Positions 28,304 to 38,055 of a stretch of 64,000 nucleotides of DNA are shown here, one piece after another. The notes beneath the pieces are model-generated. The model saw only the letters and a program-made list of their open reading frames with translations, was not told the origin of the DNA and ran no database searches. The translations under genes and the position numbers were made by a program. The first letter of the stretch is position 1; every line of letters begins with the position of its first letter. Origin of the DNA: Novosphingobium mangrovisedimenti. GTDB taxonomy: Bacteria > Pseudomonadota > Alphaproteobacteria > Sphingomonadales > Sphingomonadaceae. The DNA is taken from NCBI RefSeq assembly GCF_025153475.1, contig NZ_JANZXA010000010.1, positions 1 through 64,000 on the forward strand, written 5' to 3'.

Positions 28304-28738
28304 CGACGGCGCCGAAAAAGGTTTACGCGCAGTTAATACTACAAAACGCCGCTTTTCAGCGACCAAATTATACTTTATTTCAGGTTAACCCACAAAATCA
28401 CGCCGCCTATCGATTTTGTATAGAAAGGCGATCGCGAATCTGTAATTGTTTGCAGCATGATTTCGAGGGCAGCTTCCGCCAACTGCCCAAGAAATCAAGC
28501 GCCAGAGCGTTGATACGCGTTACATAACAATTATATTTGTGGGTTACGATTATTACATTGAGATCTCCTATTTAGATCAAAATGTAATCTGCCTGCCTTT
28601 TTTGAGCGTCTTTCGGACGTCACGGCGGCGTGTGCCCCTAAAACCAAACAACAAGAGACGGCCGACAGGCCGAACGACTTGCCGGGAGAAGGTCCTGACG
28701 GGCCACGATTAGTCGCACCTACGTCAAGGAGAAAGCTT
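28304..28738. other. AT-rich 435-base region upstream of a small secreted protein
   Basis: Clearly richer in A and T than its neighbours and without a credible gene. It contains an inverted repeat at 28552-28588 and a leader with AAGGAG before the next gene. The low GC and absence of coding potential suggest a complex promoter or acquired DNA. Confidence 0.55.
28552..28588. promoter_or_regulatory. Inverted repeat, possible operator
   Basis: ATTACATTGAGATCT (28552-28566) and AGATCAAAATGTAAT (28574-28588) are near-perfect inverted copies with a seven-base spacer, about 150 bases upstream of the secreted Gly/His-rich protein. No T-run follows, so an operator is more likely than a terminator. 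The binding protein is unknown. Confidence 0.4.
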
Positions 28739-29023
28739 ATGATCAAGCGAATAATGCTTTGCGCGAGCGCGGGCGCCGCAATTGCGCTGACACCCGCTGC
28801 CGCCCAGGCCGGAACAAAGGCCGGCTCTTCCATGGGGCATTTTTCGGCATCCGACCTCGGGCGGGCCGCGCATGGCAGCTATGACGAGCCGCCGGGCCGG
28901 TCGGAACACGGCAACGGCCACGGATACGGTACCGACAAGCCGGACCGGGGCGAGCACTATGGCTGGACGCGCGGCAATCACTTTGGCTGGGGCAACAAGG
29001 GAAATGGATCCGGCGGTTGCTGA
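28739..29023 (+). CDS. Small secreted Gly/His-rich protein, function unknown
   Basis: 94 residues: a signal peptide (MIKRIMLCASAGAAIALTP, site after AAAQA) and a mature part rich in Gly, His and Asn (EHGNGHGYGTDKPDRGEHYGWTRGNHFGWGNKGNGSGGC) ending in Cys. The many His residues could bind metal, and the next genes form a possible zinc-responsive unit, but this link is speculative. A strong AAGGAG site 9 bases before the ATG supports expression. I do not recognise a family. Confidence 0.7.
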   Translation: MIKRIMLCASAGAAIALTPAAAQAGTKAGSSMGHFSASDLGRAAHGSYDEPPGRSEHGNGHGYGTDKPDRGEHYGWTRGNHFGWGNKGNGSGGC

Positions 29024-29145
29024 GAGCTCTGTGAATGCGAACTTTCGGACCGGTCGCGCACCTGGTTGTCGCGCGGCCGGTCCATTTCCGGTGTCCGTCG
29101 GCAGGCCTGCGCGATCTGATGAAACAGCCGGCCAGAGGCCGGCGA

Positions 29146-29853
29146 TCAGCCAAGCACCTCGTCGAACAGGCTGAGCATCGCCGTCCAGGACTGGCGATCG
29201 GCGCTGGCATCGTACTTGACGGCATCCACCCCGCGCGCATCGCTGCCCGGGTCGGTAAAGCCGTGGCGCACCTTGCTGTAGGAATGGAAATGCCAATCGG
29301 CACCCGCGCGGTCCATTTCCTCCCAGAAGGCCATGACCTGCTTGCGCGGTACGAGCGGATCGGCATCGCCGTGACAGACGAGTAGCCGGCTCTTGATTAC
29401 GTCGGACTGAGCCGGGCCGTCCGTCGACAGGATGCCGTGGAAACTGACGGCAGCCAGCAGGTCCTGCCCGTCACGCGCGGCTTCGAGTGCGGCTTGTCCG
29501 CCCATGCAATAGCCGATGGCCAGCATCGGCAGTTTTTCCGCCCCGGGCACAGACCGCAACGCCGCCATCGCGGATGCAAGCCGGGCTCGGTAATGCGAAA
29601 CATCCGCGCGCAGTGCTTCCGCGAGCGGCAGCGAGGCTTCGAATGTCTCCACCGGCTCGCCGTAGAAATCGGCGATCATGGCGAGGTAGCCCTGTTCCGC
29701 CAGCATCCGCGCACGCCTTTCAACCGGCGCATTGACGTTCACGATCGTTGGAAACACGATCACCGCCGCGCGCGGGGTTCCCGAGGGGTGGGCCAGCCAC
29801 CCCGTCAGGTCCCGGTCCGCGTGGGTGTATGCGACGGGTTCGAGCGCCGTCAT
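29146..29853 (-). CDS. Dienelactone hydrolase family protein
   Basis: A 235-residue alpha/beta hydrolase with the dienelactone hydrolase triad: Cys in GYCMGG, Asp in HGDADPLVP and His in [11 protein letters not shown]. The segment [19 protein letters not shown] is typical of the family. The ATG overlaps the cysK stop as ATGA, so it is the last gene of a coupled unit with the MFS exporter and cysK. With no ring-cleavage genes nearby, classical chlorocatechol breakdown is unlikely; the substrate is unknown. Confidence 0.85.
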   Translation of the reverse strand: MTALEPVAYTHADRDLTGWLAHPSGTPRAAVIVFPTIVNVNAPVERRARMLAEQGYLAMIADFYGEPVETFEASLPLAEALRADVSHYRARLASAMAALRSVPGAEKLPMLAIGYCMGGQAALEAARDGQDLLAAVSFHGILSTDGPAQSDVIKSRLLVCHGDADPLVPRKQVMAFWEEMDRAGADWHFHSYSKVRHGFTDPGSDARGVDAVKYDASADRQSWTAMLSLFDEVLG

Positions 29854-30767
29854 TCCGGCAGGAAATCGGGCACGGAAAGATACCGCTCCCCGGTATCGTA
29901 ATTGAAACCCAGTACACGGGTGCCTGCGGGCAGTTCCTTGAGCTTCTGGGCGATCGCTGCCAGCGTCGCGCCCGAGCTGATGCCCACCAGCATGCCTTCC
30001 CTGGTCGCGCACTGACGCGCCATTTCCTTGGCATCGGCAGGGTCGACCTGGATCGCGCCGTCGATCGACTGCGTGTGAAGGTTGGTGGGAATGAAGCCGG
30101 CGCCGATGCCCTGGATCGGGTGCGGGCCGGGCTGCCCCCCGGAAATCACCGGAGAAAGCGTGGGTTCCACCGCATAGGCCTTCATGTCCGGCCAGCTCTT
30201 CTTGAGCGCTTCGGCACAGCCGGTGAGGTGCCCGCCGGTGCCAACGCCTGAAATCAGTACGTCGACGGGAGACTCCGCAAAATCGGTCAGGATCTCCTGC
30301 GCGGTGGTGTTCATGTGAATGGCCACGTTGGCAGGGTTGTCGAACTGTTGCGGCATCCATGAATTGGGCGTCGCTTCGATCAGTTCCTTGGCCCGGTCGA
30401 TAGCGCCTTTCATGCCCTTTTCACGCGGTGTGAGATCGAATGCGGCGCCATAGGCGAGCATCAGTCTGCGCCGTTCGATCGACATCGATTCGGGCATGAC
30501 GAGGATCAGCTTGTAGCCCTTGACCGCGGCGGCCATGGCAAGGCCGATACCGGTGTTGCCCGAAGTCGGCTCGATGATCGTACCACCCGGTTTCAGGCTG
30601 CCGTCGGCTTCCGCCGCCTCGATCATGGCAAGCCCGATTCTGTCCTTGATCGAACCGCCCGGATTGGCGCGCTCCGCCTTCACCCAGACTTCGTGGTCGG
30701 GAAACAGACGTGCGAGACGGATATGCGGAGTACCACCGATGGTATCGAGAATGCTGTCTGCCTTCAT
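29850..30767 (-). CDS. cysK: Cysteine synthase A (O-acetylserine sulfhydrylase)
   Basis: A PLP enzyme that makes cysteine from O-acetylserine and sulfide. The 305 residues show the PLP lysine in [12 protein letters not shown], the substrate loop [10 protein letters not shown], the phosphate loop [10 protein letters not shown] and a late VGISSGA. It overlaps the MFS gene upstream and the hydrolase gene downstream by four bases each. Position between an exporter and a hydrolase behind a ZnuD-like receptor is unusual for housekeeping cysK and leaves open a role in making a metal-binding small molecule. Confidence 0.92.
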   Translation of the reverse strand: MKADSILDTIGGTPHIRLARLFPDHEVWVKAERANPGGSIKDRIGLAMIEAAEADGSLKPGGTIIEPTSGNTGIGLAMAAAVKGYKLILVMPESMSIERRRLMLAYGAAFDLTPREKGMKGAIDRAKELIEATPNSWMPQQFDNPANVAIHMNTTAQEILTDFAESPVDVLISGVGTGGHLTGCAEALKKSWPDMKAYAVEPTLSPVISGGQPGPHPIQGIGAGFIPTNLHTQSIDGAIQVDPADAKEMARQCATREGMLVGISSGATLAAIAQKLKELPAGTRVLGFNYDTGERYLSVPDFLPE

Positions 30768-32026
30768 CGCTCTTGCTCCCAGGATGCTTCGAATTTGCGG
30801 GCGCGGCGTATTTCGGGGAACAGCCAGGCCCAGATCAATGTAACGACTATGGCACCGCTACCGCCGAAAACAACCGCTCCGGTTGCCCCCAGTAAAGCCG
30901 CTGCGACGCCGGACTGCATTTCGCCCAGTTCGTTGGATGCGGAAACGGCAAGGCCCGAAATGGCCGAAACCCTGCCGCGAACTTCATCAGGCGTCCGCAA
31001 CTGTACAAGCGAGTTGCGGATGAAGACGGAAATCATGTCGGCTGCGCCCAGCAGCGCCAGGAACCCCAACGACAGCGGGAACAGGCGCGACAGACCGAAA
31101 CCCACGGTCATCACGCCAAACGCGCCCACGGCCAGAAGCATCTTCACGCCGACGTTGCTGGCCAGCGGCCGGAACGAGAGCCACAGCGCAACCCCTGCGG
31201 CACCGGCTGCGGCTGCGGCGCGCATCTGGCCGAGGCCTTCGGGGCCCACGTGGAGAATGTCTCGCGCGAAGACCGGCATCAGCGCGGTCGCGCCACCCAG
31301 CAGCACCGCGAACAGGTCCAGCGAGATGCAGCCGAGCAGGAAGCGTTCGCGCCAGATGAAACGAAAGCCGTCGATGATTTGCCGCACGGGATGGGCCTTG
31401 CGTGCATCGCGGTGCAGTGTCGGCAGGTTAGAGATGGCCAGGATCGACAGCGCCGCAATGACCTGTATCACCCCGGTCGTCCAGTAGGGCAGGGCGCGAT
31501 CGGCAGCGAAAAGAAAGCCGTAGGCAGCCGGACCGATGATCATGCCGGCCTGCATCGCGATCGAATTGAAGGCGATGGCGCGTGGAATCAGACTGGATGG
31601 CACCACGTTGGGCGCGATCGCGCTCATGGCCGGACCGATGAACACGCGCACCACGCCATGAAGCACGGCAAAGCTGAACAGCACCGGAAGGCTGCGCACT
31701 TGCAGATGTGTCGTCAGGCCAAGCCCCAGGGCCACGCAGACATCGAGCAGGGCGGCGAGACCGGCGACTTTGCGCCGATCCATGCGATCGGCGACTACGC
31801 CCGCTATCGGTGTGAGCAGAAACACCGGCAGGAACTGGGCGAAGCCGAGCAGGCCCAGCTGGAAGGAGGCCTGGGTGATCGACATGCCGTATTCGGCCCG
31901 GGCCACGTCGTAGAGCTGGTAGCCGATGATGACGACCATGCCCGTCGACGCCAGCGTGGCGCTGAAGCGCGCCAGCCAGAACTTGCGGTAGTTGGCGATC
32001 TGCAAGGGGGAGGTGGGAGCATTCAC
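30764..32026 (-). CDS. MFS exporter, EntS-like
   Basis: A 12-helix major facilitator of the EntS/MFS_3 type (about 420 residues). [18 protein letters not shown] at the start, [15 protein letters not shown] in the loop after helix 2, and [19 protein letters not shown] in a later loop are typical. EntS-like proteins export siderophores or drugs. I chose the GTG at 32026; a TTG at 32062 is also in frame. The gene follows the TonB receptor by about 55 bases and overlaps cysK. Confidence 0.85.
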   Translation of the reverse strand: MNAPTSPLQIANYRKFWLARFSATLASTGMVVIIGYQLYDVARAEYGMSITQASFQLGLLGFAQFLPVFLLTPIAGVVADRMDRRKVAGLAALLDVCVALGLGLTTHLQVRSLPVLFSFAVLHGVVRVFIGPAMSAIAPNVVPSSLIPRAIAFNSIAMQAGMIIGPAAYGFLFAADRALPYWTTGVIQVIAALSILAISNLPTLHRDARKAHPVRQIIDGFRFIWRERFLLGCISLDLFAVLLGGATALMPVFARDILHVGPEGLGQMRAAAAAGAAGVALWLSFRPLASNVGVKMLLAVGAFGVMTVGFGLSRLFPLSLGFLALLGAADMISVFIRNSLVQLRTPDEVRGRVSAISGLAVSASNELGEMQSGVAAALLGATGAVVFGGSGAIVVTLIWAWLFPEIRRARKFEASWEQER

Positions 32027-32081
32027 GCAACGCTCGATGGCAGCACCTCCCGCTCTTGCCAAGTGATCCAGTATTTTATCG

Positions 32082-34247
32082 TCAGTAGGTGAACTTTGCG
32101 GTGATCCTGAGATCGCGCCCCGAGATGGGGACGAAGTCCCGGGTGAAGGACGCCGAACGGCGGCCGACGACGTCGAAAAGGTTGTTGGCCGACAGCAGCA
32201 AGGTGACCGGACCGTCCACGCCCATCGGGTGCCAGTCCGCGCTCAGGTTGACGACAGTGAAGCTGCCGGTCGGATATTCGTAGTCGCCGACACGGTCCTG
32301 CTTGGCGTTCCATTCGGCTTCCGCGCGCAGGCGAACATCGCCCATGACAACGTCTCCACCACCGCGAATCCGCAGCGGGGGAATACGCGGCACCGGGCCG
32401 AGCGCCTTCAACTGGGCATGGGTGAAGTCCGCCGAGGCATCGAGTTGCACCTTTCCGCCGGACCAGGAGTAGGCATCAACGTTGCCCGAAGCCTCGAAGC
32501 CTTTGAACGTCGCGTCGACGCCGGTGTACTGATAGACCGGTTGCCCGTCCATTTGGGCGCCGGTGGCGAGCGGCGCGATGTAGTTGTTGAACTTGGTGAG
32601 ATAGCCGGTCACCGAGAGATTGAAATCGGGGGTCTGATAGCGAGCGTAGGCCTCGAAGCTGTTGCTCTTTTCGACGCCCAGCGTGCGGTCGCCTATCTCG
32701 TAGGACTGCGTGGCAACGTGAATGCCGTCGCTCAACAGTTCCTCGGGGGACGGCGCTCGCTCGCCGTGCACGAAATTCACGCCGAGGCCGAGACCGTCGC
32801 CCGACTTCCAGGAAGCGCCCGCCGCGCCGGACCACAGGTCGAACGTCTTGGAGAACGCAGTGCCCCGAGAGGACAGCTTCGAAGTGTCGTAGCGCCCCGA
32901 TCCATCGAGCGTGAAACCGCCGCCCAGGTCGACCGACTGCAACGTGAAGAGCCCGATGCGCTCGATCTCGTAATCGGGAACGATGGCCTCGGGGCCTGTC
33001 ACCGTGAGAGTGCGCCAGAGATACTGCACGCCGCTGCGTCCGCGCCAGCCATTCCGGTCTGCCTGGACGAGATCGGTACGCATTTCGATGCCCTGACCTT
33101 CGAAGACGGTTCCGACCTCATCGCCTTCGTATTCGGTGTGGCGATAGTCGGCGTAGGCACCACGAACCTGGAAGCGATCGAAGAACCCGCCCAGAGCCAA
33201 TTCGCCGCGAAGATCGAAGCGATCCTGAACCAGGCCGATGGTGACAGGTTCCGCCCCGTGATCATGGCCTTCTTCGGCCGGATCGGCTTCATGGCCGTGA
33301 TCGGTGGCGGGCCGGTCCGGCACGCCGTAGCGGGTGTTGTAGTGCTGGTAAGAGATCCCGAGGCTGCCGCCCGCATCGATAAAAGCCAGGCCGGCGCCGA
33401 TTGTCGACGTGCGGGCAGCGGAATTGGGCACGCGGCCGGTGCGTCCGGCTTCGTCGACCAGTTCCGCAGCTTCTTCGTTCTCGCCGTCTTCCGCCAGGTG
33501 CTCGGCGGCATGAAGCATGTCGGCCCGCAGGTCCTTGGAATAGACGTGCCCGCCAACGCGAAGATCGTCACTCTTGCGCCAGGACCCGTCGACATGGGCG
33601 ACGAACCGCTCGCCAAGGGGAACGTCGACCGCGCCGCTGAGAGCACGTTCATCGGCGGCCGAGCCGTAGCTGCCGATGCCGGTTGCGGTGATCCGGTCCG
33701 GAACCTGCCGCGGAATGCGCTTGTCTATCGCGTTCACGGCGCCGCCGATTGCGTTGCCGCCAAAGAGCAGGACCGATGGGCCGTGGAACACGTCGATGTG
33801 ATCCACGGTGAGGGCATCGAACACCACGGCATGGTCCACCGACACGTTGGAGGCGTCGAGCGAACCGATACCGTCGGTAAGGACACTCACCCGGTCTCCG
33901 CTGAAACCGCGCAAGACAGGGCGCGAGGCGCCGGGTGAAAAGCTGGTGGAGGAAACCCCGGGCAACGAGTTGAGGATTTCGCCGATCTGCGATCTCGCCT
34001 GGCTGACAAGCGTATCGCCGGAAATATTCGCCGTTGCGGCCAGCAAGCCGTAGTCCGTGGGCGGATGACCGACGACAACGATGTCACCGCCACCTTCATC
34101 GGCCGGCGCATGCGCTGGCTGGTGCGGGCCGTTGTCGGCGTCCGCAGAAGTCTCGGCGAAAGCGCTTTGCGGGATCGCTGAAGCGGCACAGATGGAGATC
34201 ACACTGGCACAGGCCAGCACGGCGATTCGGGGGGAGCGTATTTGCAT
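32082..34247 (-). CDS. TonB-dependent receptor, ZnuD-like (probable zinc uptake)
   Basis: A 721-residue outer-membrane receptor: signal peptide (to about residue 31), plug domain with ISGDTLVSQARSQIGEILNSLPGVS and VLRGFSGDRVSVLTDGIGSLDASNVS, then a 22-strand barrel ending in Tyr (RITAKFTY). The plug segment SVDHAVVFDALTVDHIDVFHGP and a His/Asp-rich outer loop (DHGHEADPAEEGHDHGAEP near residues 315-335) match ZnuD, the zinc receptor. A perfect AT-rich palindrome lies 20 bases upstream. The first gene of a unit with an MFS exporter, cysK and a hydrolase. Confidence 0.88.
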   Translation of the reverse strand: MQIRSPRIAVLACASVISICAASAIPQSAFAETSADADNGPHQPAHAPADEGGGDIVVVGHPPTDYGLLAATANISGDTLVSQARSQIGEILNSLPGVSSTSFSPGASRPVLRGFSGDRVSVLTDGIGSLDASNVSVDHAVVFDALTVDHIDVFHGPSVLLFGGNAIGGAVNAIDKRIPRQVPDRITATGIGSYGSAADERALSGAVDVPLGERFVAHVDGSWRKSDDLRVGGHVYSKDLRADMLHAAEHLAEDGENEEAAELVDEAGRTGRVPNSAARTSTIGAGLAFIDAGGSLGISYQHYNTRYGVPDRPATDHGHEADPAEEGHDHGAEPVTIGLVQDRFDLRGELALGGFFDRFQVRGAYADYRHTEYEGDEVGTVFEGQGIEMRTDLVQADRNGWRGRSGVQYLWRTLTVTGPEAIVPDYEIERIGLFTLQSVDLGGGFTLDGSGRYDTSKLSSRGTAFSKTFDLWSGAAGASWKSGDGLGLGVNFVHGERAPSPEELLSDGIHVATQSYEIGDRTLGVEKSNSFEAYARYQTPDFNLSVTGYLTKFNNYIAPLATGAQMDGQPVYQYTGVDATFKGFEASGNVDAYSWSGGKVQLDASADFTHAQLKALGPVPRIPPLRIRGGGDVVMGDVRLRAEAEWNAKQDRVGDYEYPTGSFTVVNLSADWHPMGVDGPVTLLLSANNLFDVVGRRSASFTRDFVPISGRDLRITAKFTY

Positions 34248-34266
34248 GCCGCCGTCCTAGAAGTAA

Positions 34267-34281
34267 TGATATATTATATCA
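34267..34281. promoter_or_regulatory. Perfect AT-rich palindrome, candidate Zur box
   Basis: TGATATATTATATCA is a perfect 15-base palindrome located 20 bases before the ATG of the ZnuD-like receptor. Zur and related Fur-family operators are AT-rich palindromes of this kind, and zinc receptors are standard Zur targets. I cannot exclude another repressor. Confidence 0.6.
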
Positions 34282-34389
34282 ACACAGATTTGAAACGGTC
34301 TGCATACAAAAGCACAGCCTGCTGAAATAGCCGGCAAAAGGTGTCCCTGCGGCGGGACACTGTCGGTGCCAGGGAAGCCGGCTTCCGGA

Positions 34390-34728
34390 TCAGCGGCGGG
34401 GACGAAGACGCGGATTGGGCTGAAGGGTGTCGACCAGCCTCAGGAAGTCGTCGACGCGGATAATGCGCTCGAACTGGAAGCCGGAACGGTCGTCGTGCGA
34501 CCAGATCATGTGCGCTTCGATCCGCCCCACGACGGGAAGGCGCATGACAAGCCGCTCGCCACGGTCGAGGCCGAGATCGCCCTTGACCATGAATCCCTGC
34601 GCGGAGATGTTGACAATCTGCAGCGTCACGTCGCCCAGCTGACGATGCTCGGCGATAACCGAATAGTCCACCGGATGGCGGGCCGCCCGACGTTTGTCAG
34701 TCACAGAAAGCTGCGCCCCTGCACTCAT
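34390..34728 (-). CDS. PilZ domain protein, putative c-di-GMP receptor
   Basis: A 112-residue stand-alone PilZ domain. The c-di-GMP contacts RRAARHPVDYS (RxxxR form) and NISAQGFMV (N/DxSxxG) are both present, so binding is likely. The ATG at 34728 fits a GAGG site 8 bases before it; the ATG six bases earlier is too close. It sits alone between the ZnuD-like receptor and tyrS, so its effector target cannot be guessed from neighbours. Confidence 0.85.
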   Translation of the reverse strand: MSAGAQLSVTDKRRAARHPVDYSVIAEHRQLGDVTLQIVNISAQGFMVKGDLGLDRGERLVMRLPVVGRIEAHMIWSHDDRSGFQFERIIRVDDFLRLVDTLQPNPRLRPRR

Positions 34729-34835
34729 TGTCATTGCCTCTGTTGGTGACCTTAGAGAGGGGACAATGCGCTGAAATCGCAAACATTCAGTAAATCCGGC
34801 AGTTTCGTGCCGGACCAACGGTGCCTTTTTGCCGG

Positions 34836-36065
34836 TCAAATGCCCTTGAGGATGCCGTGCTTTTTCTTGCCGAGGCTCAATTTGCGCGAGTCCCCGGCCG
34901 GAATCGCGATCAGCAGTCCGGGATCATCCATCGTCTGATCGTCCAGCTTTACCGCGCCTTCCGCGATCTTGCGCTTGGCCTCGCCGTTGGACCCCGTGAA
35001 GCCGAGTGCCGTACACGCCGCGCCAAGGCGAATGCCTTCGCTGCCGACCTCGACGGTAGGAAGGTCCTCGCCAAGCCCGCCGCCGGCAAAGGTTTCCCGC
35101 GCGGTCGCTTCGGCAGCCGCAGCCGCCTCCGCCCCCCGGCACAGGCTGGTCGCTTCGTTGGCCAGAATGACCTTGGCGTCGTTGATCTCACCGCCTTCGA
35201 GGGCCTCGAGCCGGGCGATCTCGTCGAGCGGCAGGTCGGTGAACAGGCGCATGAAACGGCCTACGTCGCGGTCGTCGCAATTGCGCCAGAACTGCCAGTA
35301 GTCATACGAGGGCAGCGATGTCTCGTTGAGCCAGACCGCGCCTGAGACCGACTTGCCCATCTTGGTGCCATCCGCCTTGGTGATCAGCGGCGTGGTCAGC
35401 CCGAAGACCTCGGTGGCATCCATGCGCCGGGTCAGTTCGACGCCGTTGACGATGTTGCCCCACTGGTCCGAGCCGCCCATCTGCAGGCGCACGCCGCGCG
35501 TGTCGCACAAGTGGCGGAAATCGTAGCCCTGCAGGATCATGTAGTTGAATTCGAGGAAGGTCATCGGCTGCTCGCGCTCGAGCCGCAGCTTGACCGAGTC
35601 GAAGCTCAGCATGCGGTTGACCGTGAAGTGCGTGCCGACCTTCTGCAGCATCTCGATGTAGCCGAGCTTGCCCAGCCAGTCGTGATTGTTGACCATTACC
35701 GCGTCGGTCGGGCCATCGCCGAACGTCAGGAAGCGTTCGAAGGCGGTGCGGATCGAGGCAATGTTGGACTCGATCGCTTCGTCCGTCAGCATCTTGCGGA
35801 CCTCGTCCTTGCCGGTCGGGTCGCCGATGCGCGTCGTGCCGCCGCCCATCAGGACGACGGGCTTGTGCCCGGCCTGCTGCAGGCGGCGCAGGAGCATGAT
35901 CGAGACGAGATTGCCCACATGCAGCGAAGGCGCAGTCGCGTCGAAGCCCACATATCCCGGCACGATCTGCTTGGCAGCAAGGGCATCGAGGCCCTCGGCA
36001 TCGGTCATCTGGTGGATGTAGCCGCGTTCGTCGAGCAGGCGGAGCAGGGATGAAGTGTAGGTCAT
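34836..36065 (-). CDS. tyrS: Tyrosyl-tRNA synthetase
   Basis: A class I synthetase charging tRNA-Tyr. The 409 residues show the HIGH-like [32 protein letters not shown] and the KMSKS-like [11 protein letters not shown], followed by a C-terminal S4 RNA-binding domain ([32 protein letters not shown]). Length and start are standard. Confidence 0.98.
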   Translation of the reverse strand: MTYTSSLLRLLDERGYIHQMTDAEGLDALAAKQIVPGYVGFDATAPSLHVGNLVSIMLLRRLQQAGHKPVVLMGGGTTRIGDPTGKDEVRKMLTDEAIESNIASIRTAFERFLTFGDGPTDAVMVNNHDWLGKLGYIEMLQKVGTHFTVNRMLSFDSVKLRLEREQPMTFLEFNYMILQGYDFRHLCDTRGVRLQMGGSDQWGNIVNGVELTRRMDATEVFGLTTPLITKADGTKMGKSVSGAVWLNETSLPSYDYWQFWRNCDDRDVGRFMRLFTDLPLDEIARLEALEGGEINDAKVILANEATSLCRGAEAAAAAEATARETFAGGGLGEDLPTVEVGSEGIRLGAACTALGFTGSNGEAKRKIAEGAVKLDDQTMDDPGLLIAIPAGDSRKLSLGKKKHGILKGI

Positions 36066-36234
36066 GGATCTTTTTCGGCTTGGTCGGGAGCGGCGCGCCT
36101 AGCACGCTGCGGGCGCGAAACAAAGCCAGAGCTGTGTCCGCCACGCAACGGCCATCAACCATTGGTCGCTTCGCGCATGGCATCCGGACGAATCCGCATT
36201 GCCGGTACCATCGCCGGGCATATAGCGTCAGGTC

Positions 36235-36771
36235 ATGGCCGAACTGACCAGTCACCCCGCTCATCCGCCCGCACTCGTCCGCACCATGGAATTCCGGATC
36301 ATCGGCTTCGACGCCAACTGGCTGCGGGCACGCTGGAAGATCATGGGCTCGGGCAAGCTGGTCGTACCGTCCTTCGCGGGGAAGGGGCGTGCCGAGGGGC
36401 TGTGGCAGACGACCTGCTTCGAACTCTTCCTGCACCAACCCGGCAGTCCGGCCTATACCGAGATCAATCTCTCTCCGTCCGAACGCTGGAACGTCTACGA
36501 TTTTTCGGCTCGCCGCGAAGGCATGCACGAACGGCCGATGCCACGCGAGCCGGAATGCACCATGCGTCTCGGCACCGACATGGCGATCTTCGATGCCGCC
36601 ATTCCCGCCGCCGGATTGCCGCAGACGCCCTGGAAATGCGGTATTGCCGCCGTGATCGAGGAAGAGGGCGGCGTGAAGAGCTATTGGGCGCTTTCCCACA
36701 CCGGCGATGCCCCCGATTTCCACGATCCGGCTTGCTTCCTGGAAGAGGTTGCGGCACCCGGAGCCCCATGA
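36235..36771 (+). CDS. DOMON-like domain protein
   Basis: 178 residues with a beta-sandwich pattern like DOMON-type proteins: WKIMGSGKLVVP, LWQTTCFELFLHQPGSPAYTEINLSPSERWNVYDFSARREGM and a later TPWKCGIAAVIEE. No signal peptide, so it is cytoplasmic. Its TGA overlaps the ATG of the following NamZ-like gene as ATGA, which implies coupled translation and perhaps a shared task in wall-sugar metabolism. Ligand unknown. Confidence 0.7.
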   Translation: MAELTSHPAHPPALVRTMEFRIIGFDANWLRARWKIMGSGKLVVPSFAGKGRAEGLWQTTCFELFLHQPGSPAYTEINLSPSERWNVYDFSARREGMHERPMPREPECTMRLGTDMAIFDAAIPAAGLPQTPWKCGIAAVIEEEGGVKSYWALSHTGDAPDFHDPACFLEEVAAPGAP

Positions 36772-37973
36772 AATTCGGTATCGACCGCCTCCTGGCGGAC
36801 CCCGCCCTGCGCAAGCCTCTTGAAGGCAAGCGTGTCGCTCTCATCGCGCATCCAGCCTCTGTTACCGAGGAACTCGTCCACTCGCTCGACGCGCTGATCG
36901 CGGCGGGTGTCGACGTGACGTCCGCTTTCGGCCCGCAGCACGGGCTCAAGGGCGACAAGCAGGACAACATGGTCGAGACGGCGGACGAGACCGATCCGGT
37001 CTACGGAATTCCCGTCTTCAGTCTCTACGGGGAAGTGCGGCGCCCGACAGCGGCGATGATGGATACCGCGGACGTGTTCCTGTTCGACCTGCAGGATCTG
37101 GGCTGCCGCATCTACACCTTCGTGACCACGCTGCTCTATCTGCTCGAAGCCGCGGCAGGGCAGGGCAAGAGCGTCTGGGTGCTAGATCGTCCCAATCCGG
37201 CGGGACGCCCGGTCGAAGGCACCGCGCTGCTTCCTGGACAGGAAAGTTTCGTCGGCGCCGGGCCGATGCCAATGCGCCACGGGCTGACGCTCGGCGAGAT
37301 GGGGCTCTGGTTCGTGCGTCATTACGGGCTCGACGTGGACTACCGGGTGATCGCGATGGAAGGCTGGCAACCGGACAGCGCGCCGGGTTTCGGATGGCCG
37401 GAAAGCCGGATTTGGATCAATCCCAGCCCGAATGCGGCCAGTCTCAACATGGCGCGCGCCTATGCCGGCACGGTCATGCTGGAAGGTACCACGCTTTCGG
37501 AAGGACGCGGCACGACGCGACCACTCGAAGTGCTCTTCGGCGCGCCCGATGTCGATGCGAAGCGCGTGCTGGCGGAGATGGAGCGCCTCGCGCCGGACTG
37601 GCTCGCCGGCTGCGCCCTGCGCGAATGCTGGTTCGAACCGACGTTTCACAAGCAACAGAAGACGCTGTGCAACGCACTGATGATCCACGCCGAGGGTCCG
37701 TTCTACGATCACGCCGCGTTTCGGCCCTGGCGGCTGCAGGCACTGGCGTTCAAGGCGATCCGCAACCTTTATCCCGACTACCCGATCTGGCGCGATTTCC
37801 CCTACGAATACGAACTCGACCGCCTTGCGATCGACGTCATCAACGGCGGCCCCGCCTTGCGCGAATGGGTTGATGACCGGGCGGCGCTGCCCGGCGATCT
37901 CGATACCATGGCCCGGCACGACGAGGCGGCGTGGCGGGACACCGTTGCCGACCTGTTGATCTACAAAGGTTAA
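36768..37973 (+). CDS. DUF1343 protein, NamZ-like exo-beta-N-acetylmuramidase
   Basis: A 401-residue DUF1343 protein. The family member NamZ removes terminal MurNAc from peptidoglycan fragments. Recognisable blocks are KRVALIAHPASVTEELVHSLDAL, FGPQHGLKGDKQDNM, FDLQDLGCRIYTFVTTL, VLDRPNPAGRPVEG and NPSPNAASLNMARAYAGTVMLEGT, then SEGRGTTRPLE. No signal peptide is visible, unlike secreted NamZ, so it may work on recycled cell-wall sugars inside the cell. Confidence 0.85.
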   Translation: MKFGIDRLLADPALRKPLEGKRVALIAHPASVTEELVHSLDALIAAGVDVTSAFGPQHGLKGDKQDNMVETADETDPVYGIPVFSLYGEVRRPTAAMMDTADVFLFDLQDLGCRIYTFVTTLLYLLEAAAGQGKSVWVLDRPNPAGRPVEGTALLPGQESFVGAGPMPMRHGLTLGEMGLWFVRHYGLDVDYRVIAMEGWQPDSAPGFGWPESRIWINPSPNAASLNMARAYAGTVMLEGTTLSEGRGTTRPLEVLFGAPDVDAKRVLAEMERLAPDWLAGCALRECWFEPTFHKQQKTLCNALMIHAEGPFYDHAAFRPWRLQALAFKAIRNLYPDYPIWRDFPYEYELDRLAIDVINGGPALREWVDDRAALPGDLDTMARHDEAAWRDTVADLLIYKG

Positions 37974-38055
37974 CCCGCTTGCCATCAGGGCTGACAGGCC
38001 TACCCTCCCGACCTGCGAGCGCCGCAAAGGCGCCGTTCAACGAAGAGGGGATGTC

